A stretch of 64,000 bases of DNA from Streptomyces canus 299MFChir4.1. Its GTDB lineage: Bacteria > Actinomycetota > Actinomycetes > Streptomycetales > Streptomycetaceae. The stretch lies in contig NZ_KB911582.1 of assembly GCF_000383615.1 (NCBI RefSeq), positions 393,271 through 457,270 on the forward strand, read 5' to 3'. The notes under the pieces were generated by a model. The model was not told where the DNA came from. It did not search any database and worked only from the letters and a program-made list of their open reading frames with translations. Each line of letters opens with the position of its first letter. Positions within the stretch are counted from its first letter, which is position 1. Positions 16,897 to 25,880 of the stretch are shown here, in pieces. The position numbers and the translations under genes are program-made.

Positions 16897-19800
16897 CGAC
16901 GTCCACGGTCCAGGCCCCTCCTCCGGCAGCCGTCCCCAGCACCGCGCTCATGTCGGGCCCCCCGGAGGGTCCGCGGTCGCGGAGCTGGCTGCTGGGGTTC
17001 TGGGCCGTGGTCTTCGTGCTGTTCCTGGTGGTGCACCCGGGCCGGCAGACCTTCGACACCAAGCTGGGCGTCACCACGGACCCCGGACGGTTCCTCGGCG
17101 ACCTCGGGCAGCTGTGGCACGACCAGGGCTCCTTCGGCGGCATCCAGGACCAGTACGTCGGCTATCTGTGGCCGATGCTGCCGTTCTACTGGCTTGGCCA
17201 CGCCCTCCAGTTGCCGGTGTGGCTGGTGGAGCGGCTGTGGCTGTCGCTGATCGTGTCGGTCGCCTTCTGGGGCGCGCTGCGGCTGGCCGAGCGGCTGCGC
17301 GTCGGCAACGGACCGGGCAGGCTGCTCGCCGCCGTCACGTACGCGCTGTGGCCGACCTTCACCATCGTCGTCGGCTCGACCTCCGCCGCCGCGCTGCCCG
17401 GCGCCTTCCTGCCCTGGGTGCTGCTGCCGCTGACGAACGAGCGCCTGAGCGCCCGGATCGCCGCCCTGCGCTCGGCGCTGGTCGTCCCGTTCATGGGCGG
17501 GGTGAACGCGGCCTCGACCCTGGCCTGTCTGCTCCCGGTCGGGCTGTACCTCCTGTCCCGGCCGCCGGGACCACGGCAGCGCAAGCTGATCGCCTGGTGG
17601 GTGCCGGGAGTGATCCTGGCGACGGCCTGGTGGGTGATCCCGCTGCTGCTGCTCGGCCTCTACGGCGAGAACTTCCTGCCGTACGTCGAGAGCGCGCACA
17701 CCACGACCGAGACGATGTCGGCGACGGAGGCCCTGCGCGGGGCCGGGAACTGGGTCGCCTATCTGCACCTGGGGGAGGCGTGGCTGCCGGCCGGCTGGAC
17801 CGTGGCCTCCTCGGTGATCGTGATCCTCTGCTCGGCGTTCGCGGCCGGACTCGGCCTCGCGGGCCTGGCGCGCCGGGACATGCCGGAGCGCCGGTGGCTG
17901 GTGCTGACCGTGCTGACGGCCGTCCTGGTGCTGCTCGCGGGGTACGGCGGCGCGTTCGGCGCCCCCTTCCACGGGCTGGTGCAGGACTGGCTGAACGGCG
18001 GTCTCGCCCCCTTCCGCAACATCTACAAGTTCCAGCCGGGGCTGGCCCTCGCCCTGGTCCTCGGCCTCGCCCATCTGGTGGGCGTGGCCGCCGAGCCGCG
18101 CGGGGCGAGAGAGATCAGGGGCCGCCGGTACGCCCCGCTCGTCGCGGCCGTCCTGATCCTGCCCGGGCTGATGTGGCCGTATCTCAACGGCTCGATCCTG
18201 AACCCGGGTTCCTTCCAGGAGCTGCCCAAGTACTGGCACACCACGGCCGACTGGCTGGACAAGTACTCCCCCGACTCGCGCGCCCTGGTCGTCCCCGCGA
18301 CCGCGCACGGCATTTACACCTGGGGCTCCCCCATCGACCAGCCCCTCGACGTCCTCGCCGAGTCCCGCTGGGCGCAGCGGGACTACGTCCCCTTCGGCAC
18401 CCCCGGCAACCGGCGCACCACGGACGCGGTCGAGCAGGCGCTGATGACCGGCGGCGAGATCCCGGGCCTCGCGGACTACCTGAGCCGGGCCGGGGTCTAC
18501 TACGTCGTCGTCCGCAACGACCTCGACCCCGACCAGATCGGCGCCGTGTCGTCCTCGGTCGTCAAGCGGGCTCTCGAACAGTCCGGCTACGAGCGGGTGA
18601 CGGGCCTCGGGCCGCTCATGACGGGCGGGAAGATCGCGAACGACACCCCGCTCCAGATCGAGGGGCTGTACCCGAGGCAGCGGGCGGTGGAGATCTACCG
18701 TCCGGCGGGCGAGGACGTGCCCCGGCCCGGACAGGCCGGCCTGCTGCCGGTCGCCGACACCGCGCAGGTGTCCGGCGGTCCCGAGTCACTGCTCCCGCTG
18801 GCCACCGAACTGCGGGGCAGGGCGACGGTGTTGACCGGTGACAACCACCCCGGGCTCGGCACCCCGCCGATCCAGATCGTCGGTGACGGACTGCGGCGCG
18901 CGGACACCCGCTTCGGTCTCGTCAACGCGAACACCTCGTACACGTACACCGGCGAGGAGCGCAATGCCTCCGGGGCCGCGCAGGACGCCGGGGAGAAACC
19001 GCACCAGATCCTGCCGACGACGGGCCAGGCGCACCAGACGGTGGCGGAACTGCGCGGCGCCCGCTCGGTGACGGCGTCCTCGTACGGCAACTGGCTGTTC
19101 CACCTCCCGCAGTTCGACCCGGTCAACGCCTTCGACGGCAACCCGGACACCGCCTGGGCGGAGGGCGTCGCGGGCTCGCCGGACGGGCAGTGGCTGCGGA
19201 TCGGGCTGTCCGATCCCGCGTACGACATGCCCTCGTCGTTCAAGGTCACGCCGTTGCCGCAGGAGAGCGTGCGGTCGGCGGCCACCGAGGTGCGGGTGGA
19301 GACGGAGCGGGGGTCGCGGACCAGCTTCCTGCGGGCCGACGGCTCGACGCAGAGCATCAAGGCCCCGCCCGGGGCGACGAGTTGGATGAAGCTCACCATC
19401 GTCGACTCGGTGGCACGGCGGACCGGTCTCGCCGGTGCCGGGTTCTCCGAGATCGCCCTGCCGGACGTGCAGGTGACCCGGCTGCTGCGGGTGCCGACCG
19501 ACGCCGACGGCGCGGACTCGGCAGCCGAGGTGGTCTCCCTGCACCGGGTCCCCGACCCGGCCGGGATCTCCCCGACCGGCACCGAGGCCGGACTGCACCG
19601 CCGCTTCACCACGGAGGCCGCGGGCACGTACGCGGTGAAGGCGAGCGCGGTGCCGGTGACCGGGGAGGAACTCGACAGGCTGCTGTACGAGGTCGCCCCC
19701 GACCAGCGCGACCGCATCACCGCGACCGCGGACTCCACGGCCGCCCTCGGCACGGGCCTGTCCGCCCGCAACCTCACCGACGGCGACCTCACGACCGCCT

Positions 19801-21092
19801 GGATCGCCGGCGACCGCCCCACGATCCACCTCAGCTGGAACGGCAAACAGCCCATATCCGAGATCGTGCTGGCGCCCGCGGGCGGCCTCTCCACCCGTCC
19901 CACCGAGGTGGACATCACCTCGCCCGACGGCGCGACGGTCGCCGGGGTCGACGAGAACGGCGCGGTGCGCTTCCCCGCGATCACGACCGACCGCCTCGAC
20001 ATCACGATCACCAAGACGGCCCCGCTGGTCCTGCACAACCCGGTCGCCGACGAGGACCTCCAGCTCCCGGTGGGGCTGACGGAGGCGTACATCCCGGCCC
20101 TCGACCAGTACCGGACCCCGCAGCCGAAGGCCGACCGGAAGTTCGCACTGCCGTGCGGCAAGGGCCCGGTGCTGGCGATCGACGGGAAGCTGTACGAGAC
20201 GGGCGTGTCGGGCCTGATCCGCGACCTGACGGACCGGCGTGAGCTGACCGTGACGCTCTGTCAGTCGGGCCGGTCGGACGCCGAGTTGTCCCTCCCCTCC
20301 GGTGAGCACGTCGTCGAGGGCGGCGACGCCGGGCCGCTCGCCCTGACCGACATCACCCTGACCCGCGGCACGGTCCCCGAACCCACCTCCCTCACCAGGG
20401 AGTTGCGGATACGGGACTGGCTGGGCGACCGGCGCGAGGTGACCGTGGGGTCGGGCGCCGCCTCGTACCTCACGACGTACGAGAACTACAACGACGGCTG
20501 GAAAGCGACGCTGAACGGCAAGTCGCTCTCCCCGCTGCGGCTCGACGGCTGGCAGCAGGGCTGGCGCGTCCCCGCGGGGGCCGGCGGCACGGTGAAGCTG
20601 TCGTACGAGCCGGCGACGACGTACGACGGCGCGCTGATCGGCAGCGGGGTCGCCCTGGCGGTCCTGGTGGGCCTGGTGCTGTGGCGCAGGCGCTCCCCGA
20701 ACCCCGACGAACCGCAGCCGGTGCCTCCGGCGCCGGGCGTGTGGCTCGGCGTGGTGGCGCTCACCCTGGTGGGCGTGGTCATCGCGGGCTGGTTCGCCCT
20801 GCTGGTCCCGGCACTGGCGCTCCTCGCGTCCAGGCGGCACGGTCTGCTGGTGCCGATCGCCTTCGTTGCCCTGGCGGGCGCGGGGATCGCCGCGGCGGTG
20901 GGGGCGGGTGAGCCGGTGGGCGCGTCGCACGGGGCATTCGGCCACGTGGCCCAACTGCTGGCACTGATCGGCTTGTTCGCGGCGCTGGTGAGTGTGCGGG
21001 ACGGTGAGACCGAGGCGCCCCCCGACTCCGAGGCACCGACACAGCAACTGCCGCCGGTCGAGGTGAACAAGGGGAGGGCGGAACCGGCATGA
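16893..21092 (+). CDS. AftD-like alpha-(1->3)-arabinofuranosyltransferase (GT-C)
   Basis: A 1,399-aa membrane glycosyltransferase. The N-terminal ~460 residues hold about ten membrane segments (first WLLGFWAVVFVLFLVVHPG) with the GT-C fold. A long extracytoplasmic part follows, including two discoidin-like carbohydrate-binding modules: FDGNPDTAWAEG near residue 748 and LTDGDLTTAWIAGD near residue 960. The C-terminus (about 1249-1366) has several more membrane segments and an acidic tail. Size and architecture match mycobacterial AftD (DUF3367), which transfers arabinofuranose from decaprenyl-phospho-arabinose. Streptomyces lacks mycolyl-arabinogalactan, so acceptor and donor are unclear. The ATG at 16893 overlaps the methyltransferase stop, and its own stop overlaps the next start. 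Confidence 0.85.
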   Translation: MTTSTVQAPPPAAVPSTALMSGPPEGPRSRSWLLGFWAVVFVLFLVVHPGRQTFDTKLGVTTDPGRFLGDLGQLWHDQGSFGGIQDQYVGYLWPMLPFYWLGHALQLPVWLVERLWLSLIVSVAFWGALRLAERLRVGNGPGRLLAAVTYALWPTFTIVVGSTSAAALPGAFLPWVLLPLTNERLSARIAALRSALVVPFMGGVNAASTLACLLPVGLYLLSRPPGPRQRKLIAWWVPGVILATAWWVIPLLLLGLYGENFLPYVESAHTTTETMSATEALRGAGNWVAYLHLGEAWLPAGWTVASSVIVILCSAFAAGLGLAGLARRDMPERRWLVLTVLTAVLVLLAGYGGAFGAPFHGLVQDWLNGGLAPFRNIYKFQPGLALALVLGLAHLVGVAAEPRGAREIRGRRYAPLVAAVLILPGLMWPYLNGSILNPGSFQELPKYWHTTADWLDKYSPDSRALVVPATAHGIYTWGSPIDQPLDVLAESRWAQRDYVPFGTPGNRRTTDAVEQALMTGGEIPGLADYLSRAGVYYVVVRNDLDPDQIGAVSSSVVKRALEQSGYERVTGLGPLMTGGKIANDTPLQIEGLYPRQRAVEIYRPAGEDVPRPGQAGLLPVADTAQVSGGPESLLPLATELRGRATVLTGDNHPGLGTPPIQIVGDGLRRADTRFGLVNANTSYTYTGEERNASGAAQDAGEKPHQILPTTGQAHQTVAELRGARSVTASSYGNWLFHLPQFDPVNAFDGNPDTAWAEGVAGSPDGQWLRIGLSDPAYDMPSSFKVTPLPQESVRSAATEVRVETERGSRTSFLRADGSTQSIKAPPGATSWMKLTIVDSVARRTGLAGAGFSEIALPDVQVTRLLRVPTDADGADSAAEVVSLHRVPDPAGISPTGTEAGLHRRFTTEAAGTYAVKASAVPVTGEELDRLLYEVAPDQRDRITATADSTAALGTGLSARNLTDGDLTTAWIAGDRPTIHLSWNGKQPISEIVLAPAGGLSTRPTEVDITSPDGATVAGVDENGAVRFPAITTDRLDITITKTAPLVLHNPVADEDLQLPVGLTEAYIPALDQYRTPQPKADRKFALPCGKGPVLAIDGKLYETGVSGLIRDLTDRRELTVTLCQSGRSDAELSLPSGEHVVEGGDAGPLALTDITLTRGTVPEPTSLTRELRIRDWLGDRREVTVGSGAASYLTTYENYNDGWKATLNGKSLSPLRLDGWQQGWRVPAGAGGTVKLSYEPATTYDGALIGSGVALAVLVGLVLWRRRSPNPDEPQPVPPAPGVWLGVVALTLVGVVIAGWFALLVPALALLASRRHGLLVPIAFVALAGAGIAAAVGAGEPVGASHGAFGHVAQLLALIGLFAALVSVRDGETEAPPDSEAPTQQLPPVEVNKGRAEPA

Positions 21093-22456
21093 CCCCACCG
21101 ACACGCATCCCGTTCCCGGTGGTCGACGAGGTCTCCCGCCACTGCCTCCAGGAGGAGGAACCGGAGACGGTCCACATCGAGGTGCATCTGCCGGGACGGC
21201 TCGACCCCGCGCGCCTGAGGAAGGCGTTCACGGAAGCTCTGCACCGGCATCCACGGATCCTGATGCGGGAGGCCCCGGGGGGCTGGTACCGCCGCCGCTA
21301 CGAGTGGGAGCTGACGGCGGAGCCGGATGTCGAGGTGGTGAGCTTCCCGACGCCGGGCCGGGATGCCTTGCGGGACGCGAGGACAAGGGCCTTGGAGGAG
21401 GCACCTCCCCTGACCCTGTCCCCACCGATCCGTCTGGAGGTGGTGGAAGGAGCGGGCCCGGCGGAAGGCAGCGAGGCAACGGACATAGTCGGCCTGCACC
21501 CACCTCTTCAGGGGCGCGGGGAACTGCGCGACAAGCCCCCACCAAGCCGCACCCAAAACACAACCGTCCTCTTCCTCACCATCAACCACACAGCTCTGGA
21601 CGGCCCCGCCTGCCTCCGCATACTCGCCACAGCAGCAGAGATCTACGGCGGCAGGGACAACTCCCCGGCACCCGCACCCACCCGCCCACAAGAACCCCCC
21701 GCACCCCCCGAGAACACCCCCTCCAACTGGACCCGCCCCGCCCGCGTAGCGCAAGGCACCCCCGAGACCTCCCCCGGCAACGGCCTCCTCGTCACCGAAC
21801 TCCCCCTCCCCCACCGCCCCAAGGGCTCCCCCTACACGGTCAACGACCAGCTCATGGTCGCCACGGCCCTGACGATCGCCCACTGGAACAGGGAACACGG
21901 AGAAACCCCCCGCCCCCTTCGCATCACCATGCCCGTGGACGACCGCCCCAGGGACATGACGATGCCGATAGGAAACGGCACCCGACTGGTCGAAGTCCCG
22001 TTTTCACCAGCGGAGTTGGTACGCAAACCCGAAGACATGCCCGACCTCCTGCGCCGCACCGCACAACGAACCCGCGCCCTCAAATCCCTCAGCCGCCCCC
22101 AACTCGGCCACGGCGCAGGCGTCCTCACGGCTCCGGTCACCCCGGTGACCTGGCGCGCCGCCCTCACCCGCGGCCTGCGCAGAGCGGCTGCCCCCTGGAC
22201 CTCCACCACCCTCCTCAGCAACATCGGCCGCATCCCGTACCCCCTGGACTTCGGCGAGGAGGCGGGCCGCGCGCACGCCGTGTGGTTCTCGGCGCCCGCG
22301 CGGATGCCCCGCGGCCTCACCGTCACGACCGCTTCGACCGCGGGCCGCCTGCACCTCGCCCTGCGCTGGTCGCGGGCCCTGCTCGGGCACGGTGACGGCG
22401 CCCATCTGCGGGACCTGTTCGAGCACTACCTGCACACCACGGAGGTGGCCCCGTGA
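21089..22456 (+). CDS. condensation-domain acyltransferase-like protein
   Basis: A 455-aa protein of the CoA-dependent acyltransferase/NRPS-condensation superfamily. The active-site motif appears as INHTALDG (family HHxxxDG, with the first His replaced by Asn) and a later structural motif is TLLSNIGRIPYPLDFG. No carrier or adenylation domain is attached, so a free-standing acyl or ester transfer to the glycan is plausible. Between about residues 135 and 160 a loop is encoded by the Streptomyces dispersed repeat. The following ~600 bp has C-rich, A-ending codons unlike its neighbours. It is coupled to both neighbours by 4-bp overlaps. Confidence 0.75.
   Translation: MTPPTRIPFPVVDEVSRHCLQEEEPETVHIEVHLPGRLDPARLRKAFTEALHRHPRILMREAPGGWYRRRYEWELTAEPDVEVVSFPTPGRDALRDARTRALEEAPPLTLSPPIRLEVVEGAGPAEGSEATDIVGLHPPLQGRGELRDKPPPSRTQNTTVLFLTINHTALDGPACLRILATAAEIYGGRDNSPAPAPTRPQEPPAPPENTPSNWTRPARVAQGTPETSPGNGLLVTELPLPHRPKGSPYTVNDQLMVATALTIAHWNREHGETPRPLRITMPVDDRPRDMTMPIGNGTRLVEVPFSPAELVRKPEDMPDLLRRTAQRTRALKSLSRPQLGHGAGVLTAPVTPVTWRAALTRGLRRAAAPWTSTTLLSNIGRIPYPLDFGEEAGRAHAVWFSAPARMPRGLTVTTASTAGRLHLALRWSRALLGHGDGAHLRDLFEHYLHTTEVAP
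21510..21542. repeat. Streptomyces dispersed repeat (copy 2), inside a coding region
   Basis: AGGGGCGCGGGGAACTGCGC followed by GACAAGCCCCCAC matches the complement of copies at 151-181 and 63547-63577. It lies in frame within the condensation-domain gene and encodes QGRGELRDKPPP, about 15-20 residues before the active-site motif. The gene remains open, so the insert is tolerated or selected for length divisible by three. Confidence 0.75.
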
Positions 22457-23190
22457 ACACCACCGCGCCCCCGCGCCGCGGCGGCCTCAGGGACTTCTAC
22501 GAGGACCCGGCCGTCCCGGTCGCCTCCGGCGCGCCCCGCTCCCTGCGCCAGGCCCGCATGCTGGCCGCGGCCCTCGGCACCGCCGGAACAGCGCCGCGTA
22601 CCGTCCTGGACATCGGCTGCGGCGACGGCTCCGCGGCCGCCACCGCCGCCCCGCTCCTCACCGGTCACCGCATCGTCGGCGTCGACTGGTCCCAGGACGC
22701 CCTCCAACGCGCCCGCAGCAGACTGTCGTACGCCATCCGCGGTGAACTCGGCGACACGGGGCTGCCGTTCAGGGACGCCTCGGTCGACGCCGTGCTGTTC
22801 AGCGAGGTCGTCGAGCATCTCGTCGACCCCGACGCAGCGCTGGACGAGATCCGTCGCATCCTTCGCCCGGGAGGCCACCTCATGCTGTCCACTCCGAACC
22901 TGGCCGCCTGGTACAACCGCGGCCTGCTGCTGGCCGGCGTCCAGCCGGTGTTCTCGGAGGTGAGTCTGCGGGCCATCCACGGGCGGCCGGGGCGGGAGGT
23001 CGTGGGGCATCTGCGGCTGTACACGGCGCGTGCGCTGCGGGAGTTCGTCGCGGCGGCCGGCTTCGAGGTGGTACGGCTGGCGGGGGCGCCCTTCCACGGT
23101 GTGCCGCGTCCGCTGCGCGTACTGGACCGGCTGGCGTGTGCCAGACCCTCACTCGCGTCGATCCTGCTGCTGCACGCGCGCAAGACGTAG
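22453..23190 (+). CDS. class I SAM-dependent methyltransferase
   Basis: A 245-aa enzyme with VLDIGCGDGSAAATAAPLL (motif I), VGVDWSQDALQRARSRL (post-I), VDAVLFSEVVEHLVDPDAAL and RRILRPGGHLMLSTPNL. The last segment is typical of methyltransferases acting on polyprenyl-linked or glycan substrates. The GTG start overlaps the preceding stop. It is the second methyltransferase of the operon and is not closely similar to the first, so the product probably carries more than one methyl group. Confidence 0.85.
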   Translation: MNTTAPPRRGGLRDFYEDPAVPVASGAPRSLRQARMLAAALGTAGTAPRTVLDIGCGDGSAAATAAPLLTGHRIVGVDWSQDALQRARSRLSYAIRGELGDTGLPFRDASVDAVLFSEVVEHLVDPDAALDEIRRILRPGGHLMLSTPNLAAWYNRGLLLAGVQPVFSEVSLRAIHGRPGREVVGHLRLYTARALREFVAAAGFEVVRLAGAPFHGVPRPLRVLDRLACARPSLASILLLHARKT

Positions 23191-23202
23191 GGGGCGTGGA
23201 CC

Positions 23203-24120
23203 ATGTGGTGGGGAGTGGCGGCGGCCCTGTTGGCGAACACCCTGTACAGCGTCGGATTCGTGCTGGAGAAACGGGCGTTGACCGCCCTGCCGGAGGTGTC
23301 GATCCGGCAACCGGCCCGGCTGCTCGGGCTGGTGCTCAGAAGCCCGCTCTGGATCGGCGGCTCCTTGTCACTCGCGGCCGGGTTCGGGGCACAGCTGGCG
23401 GTGTACCGGACGCTGCCGATCGCGGCCGCGCAGGGCATCTTCGTCTCCGGTCTGGTGCTGCTGGTGCTGCTGTCGGCGCGGCTCCTGGGCGAGGAGACGA
23501 CCGGGCGGGAACGGTACGCGCTGGGCGCCATCCTCGTCGCGCTCCTCATGGTGGTGCTGTCCCTGAAGGAGGGCTCGGACCGGGTCAGCCGGGACGCCCC
23601 GTACCAGCTGATCCTGCTGGTGTGCGTGCCGTCGCTGGCGGCGGGCGTGTGGCTGTACGGGTCCGCCGAGCGGCGCACCCGACACCGGCACCGCATGCCG
23701 ACGACCGGCGTCGAGTACGGCGTGGCGGTGGGCCTGCTGTACGGGGTCAGCTCGCTCGCGATCAAGGGCGTGTCGAGCTATCTGACGTCAAGTGGGCTTG
23801 GTGGCGCGGTAGTTGAGCTGTTGGCCTCTCCGTATCCGTATCTCCTGTTGTTCACCGGAGCGTTCGGTCTGGTGATGTCGCAGGCGGCGCTGCAGCGCTG
23901 CCGGGCCTCGCTGATCGTGCCGGTGTGCACGACGGTGACCTGTCTGTACACCGCGGTGCTCGGCACGCTCTCGTTCGGCGAGTCCCTGCCCCACGATCCG
24001 CTGCGGCTCGCGCTGCGCCTCGCGGGCACGGTGCTCGCCGTCGCCGTACTGCTCAGCATGCCCAAGCACGATCCGGCGCCCCAGCCCCCCATCGGTGCCA
24101 AGGAGTTGACGCCCCCATGA
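23203..24120 (+). CDS. DMT-superfamily (EamA/NIPA-like) membrane transporter
   Basis: A 305-aa protein with about nine hydrophobic helices, beginning MWWGVAAALLANTLYSVGFV and including SLAAGFGAQLAVYRTLPIAA, GIFVSGLVLLVLLSARLLGE and LIVPVCTTVTCLYTAVLGTL. The internal duplication and the LGEE and SFGE motifs at helix ends fit drug/metabolite transporters. In this operon it may move a lipid-linked intermediate or a small precursor; that is inference. It starts 12 bp after the methyltransferase and overlaps the Trm112-like gene by 4 bp. Confidence 0.8.
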   Translation: MWWGVAAALLANTLYSVGFVLEKRALTALPEVSIRQPARLLGLVLRSPLWIGGSLSLAAGFGAQLAVYRTLPIAAAQGIFVSGLVLLVLLSARLLGEETTGRERYALGAILVALLMVVLSLKEGSDRVSRDAPYQLILLVCVPSLAAGVWLYGSAERRTRHRHRMPTTGVEYGVAVGLLYGVSSLAIKGVSSYLTSSGLGGAVVELLASPYPYLLLFTGAFGLVMSQAALQRCRASLIVPVCTTVTCLYTAVLGTLSFGESLPHDPLRLALRLAGTVLAVAVLLSMPKHDPAPQPPIGAKELTPP

Positions 24121-24356
24121 ACCCCGACGACCCGCTGCTGCAGATCCTGGCCTGCCCGCTCGACAAGGGCCCGCTGCACCTCGTACCGCCGGACGAGGCC
24201 CTCTACAACCCCCGGCTGCACCGCCGTTACCCGATCGTCGACGGCATCCCGCAGCTGCTGCCGTCCTCCGGTGAGCAGGTGACGGACGACGAGCACGAGG
24301 ATCTGCTGCTGCGCTGCGCCGGAGGTTCCCCGCGGACTCCCGGGGCGACCCCATGA
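24117..24356 (+). CDS. Trm112-family small protein
   Basis: A 79-aa protein starting MNPDDPLLQILACPLDKGPL, with RRYPIVDGIPQLLP, the pattern of Trm112/YcaR proteins. Only one Cys of the usual zinc set is seen at the CP position and a second pair is absent, so zinc binding is doubtful. Trm112 proteins activate methyltransferases, and this gene sits between methyltransferase genes with 4-bp overlaps on both sides. A chaperone or activator role for the FkbM enzyme is therefore a reasonable inference. Confidence 0.8.
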   Translation: MNPDDPLLQILACPLDKGPLHLVPPDEALYNPRLHRRYPIVDGIPQLLPSSGEQVTDDEHEDLLLRCAGGSPRTPGATP

Positions 24357-25204
24357 CCGGACCGGCTCGCACCTGGGCGGCGAGAGTTGCCCCCCATCTG
24401 CCCACCCGCCTCGTCGCGGCGGCGGCCCGGGCCGTGTACCCGCGCTTCGAGCCGGAGCTGGCGCGGCTGGCCGAGCTGTGCCCGGCGGACTGCCGGACGG
24501 CGGTGGACGTGGGCGGCTGGTACGGGCCGTGGACGCGCCGGCTGGCCGGGCGGGCGCGGCAGGTGGTGACCGTCGAGCCGGTCCCCCACCTGGCCCGACT
24601 GCTGACCTCGGCGGCCCCCGCGAACGTCCAGGTCGTCCAGGCCGCCGCCGCGGACCGCCCGGGCATCGCCCGGCTGTGGCTGCCGCCCGGCGACGAGGGC
24701 GACCGCGGGGTGTCCTCCCTGGTCCGGCGCGACATCCACGGCCGCGCGCTGGACGTCCGCTGCGTCACGCTGGACGAACTGGGCCTGAAGGACGTCGGTT
24801 TCATCAAGATCGACGTGGACGGGAGCGAGCTGGCGGTGCTGCGCGGGGCGACGGGAATCCTCGCGCGCGACCGGCCCGCGCTCTTCGTCGAACTGGAGTC
24901 CCGGATCCAGCCGATCGCGCCTGTGGTGACCTACTTGTCCCTCCTCGGCTACGACGGCTGGGTGCTGCCCCGCGCCACCTGGGTCCCGCTGTCCGGCTTC
25001 CCCCTGGAGGCCCACCAGGAGACGGCCTCGTACGTCGTCAGCCAGGGCCTGCTCCGCCGGGTCCTGCCCTTCCTCCGCCGCCCGCGGTACATCAACTCGG
25101 TGCTGTTCCTCCCCGACGGGCGCCGGCCCAGTGTCAGTGCGGTGGGGGACGATGGGGACCATGCCCTCCGGAAACCTCCCGGCCAGCCCCTTCACCGTCC
25201 ATGA
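24353..25204 (+). CDS. FkbM-family methyltransferase
   Basis: A 283-aa SAM enzyme. Motif I is TAVDVGGWYGPWTRRLAG with the acidic VVTVEPVPHLARL, and the FkbM-specific block is VRCVTLDELGLKDVGFIKID followed by VDGSELAVLRGA. FkbM enzymes O-methylate sugars or polyketides. Third methyltransferase of the operon. The last ~30 residues overlap the start of the next gene by 53 bp, and the conserved core ends near INSVLFLPDG, so the tail may be non-essential. Confidence 0.85.
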   Translation: MTGPARTWAARVAPHLPTRLVAAAARAVYPRFEPELARLAELCPADCRTAVDVGGWYGPWTRRLAGRARQVVTVEPVPHLARLLTSAAPANVQVVQAAAADRPGIARLWLPPGDEGDRGVSSLVRRDIHGRALDVRCVTLDELGLKDVGFIKIDVDGSELAVLRGATGILARDRPALFVELESRIQPIAPVVTYLSLLGYDGWVLPRATWVPLSGFPLEAHQETASYVVSQGLLRRVLPFLRRPRYINSVLFLPDGRRPSVSAVGDDGDHALRKPPGQPLHRP

Positions 25205-25748
25205 CTTCCAGTTGGTCCTGCTGCGCCGCATGGCCGACCACAACCCCGACCTTGTGGAGGGCGCCAGACGCACCCTGGGCGCCTCGATCGCGGACATGCG
25301 CGAGGCCAACAAGCGCTGGCAGGCGATGGTCCGCTCCCCGCGGGCCCGCGCCGCCGCGTCCCGGTACCGCTCGGTCCTCGGCGCCCCGGAGACCGTCCTG
25401 ACCCGCGCGGTGGGCGACCTGGAGTGCGAGGCCTGGCTCTGGCCCGTCCCGCTCTGGCCCGACCTCCGCTTCGAGGTCCTCCTCTCCCCGACCGGCGCGG
25501 TCTGGAACGAGTGGCTGATCCGCGCCCCCGGAGCGGCGGGCCCCGGCCTCCACACCCTCGCCGACCTCGCCCCCTGGTCCTGCACGGTCGACGAGGCGGC
25601 CCGTGCGTTCTCCCCGGCCCGCCCCCTGGAGGGCACGGCCCCGACCCGCTGGGGCCTGGCGTTCACGGCCCCGGACGAGGAGGGCGTACGACGCGAGGTG
25701 GTGGCCGAGTTCACCTGGGGGCTGCTGCAGAGACTGACCGTGCGCTGA
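25152..25748 (+). CDS. conserved hypothetical protein (about 198 aa)
   Basis: I do not recognise a family. The ATG at 25152 follows GGTGGGGG. The protein is soluble, with HDFQLVLLRRMADHNPDLVE, several Trp residues (ECEAWLWPVPLWPDLRFEVL) and an acidic C-terminal half ending EFTWGLLQRLTVR. Codon use is typical of the genome and the frame is clearly coding. It overlaps the FkbM gene by 53 bp and is probably the last gene of the envelope operon or an independent unit. An ATG at 25161 is an alternative start. Confidence 0.7.
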   Translation: MGTMPSGNLPASPFTVHDFQLVLLRRMADHNPDLVEGARRTLGASIADMREANKRWQAMVRSPRARAAASRYRSVLGAPETVLTRAVGDLECEAWLWPVPLWPDLRFEVLLSPTGAVWNEWLIRAPGAAGPGLHTLADLAPWSCTVDEAARAFSPARPLEGTAPTRWGLAFTAPDEEGVRREVVAEFTWGLLQRLTVR

Positions 25749-25880
25749 CCGCCCGGCGCCGCGTCCCGACACGTGCGGGACGCGGCAGCTCCAGCTTGTC
25801 GTGGAGAGGCAAAGCGGTTGCCGCGGTTGCGTCCGCCGTGGTTAGCCTGCTGGTCGAGCTGTATGGGAAAGGAATCCGCC

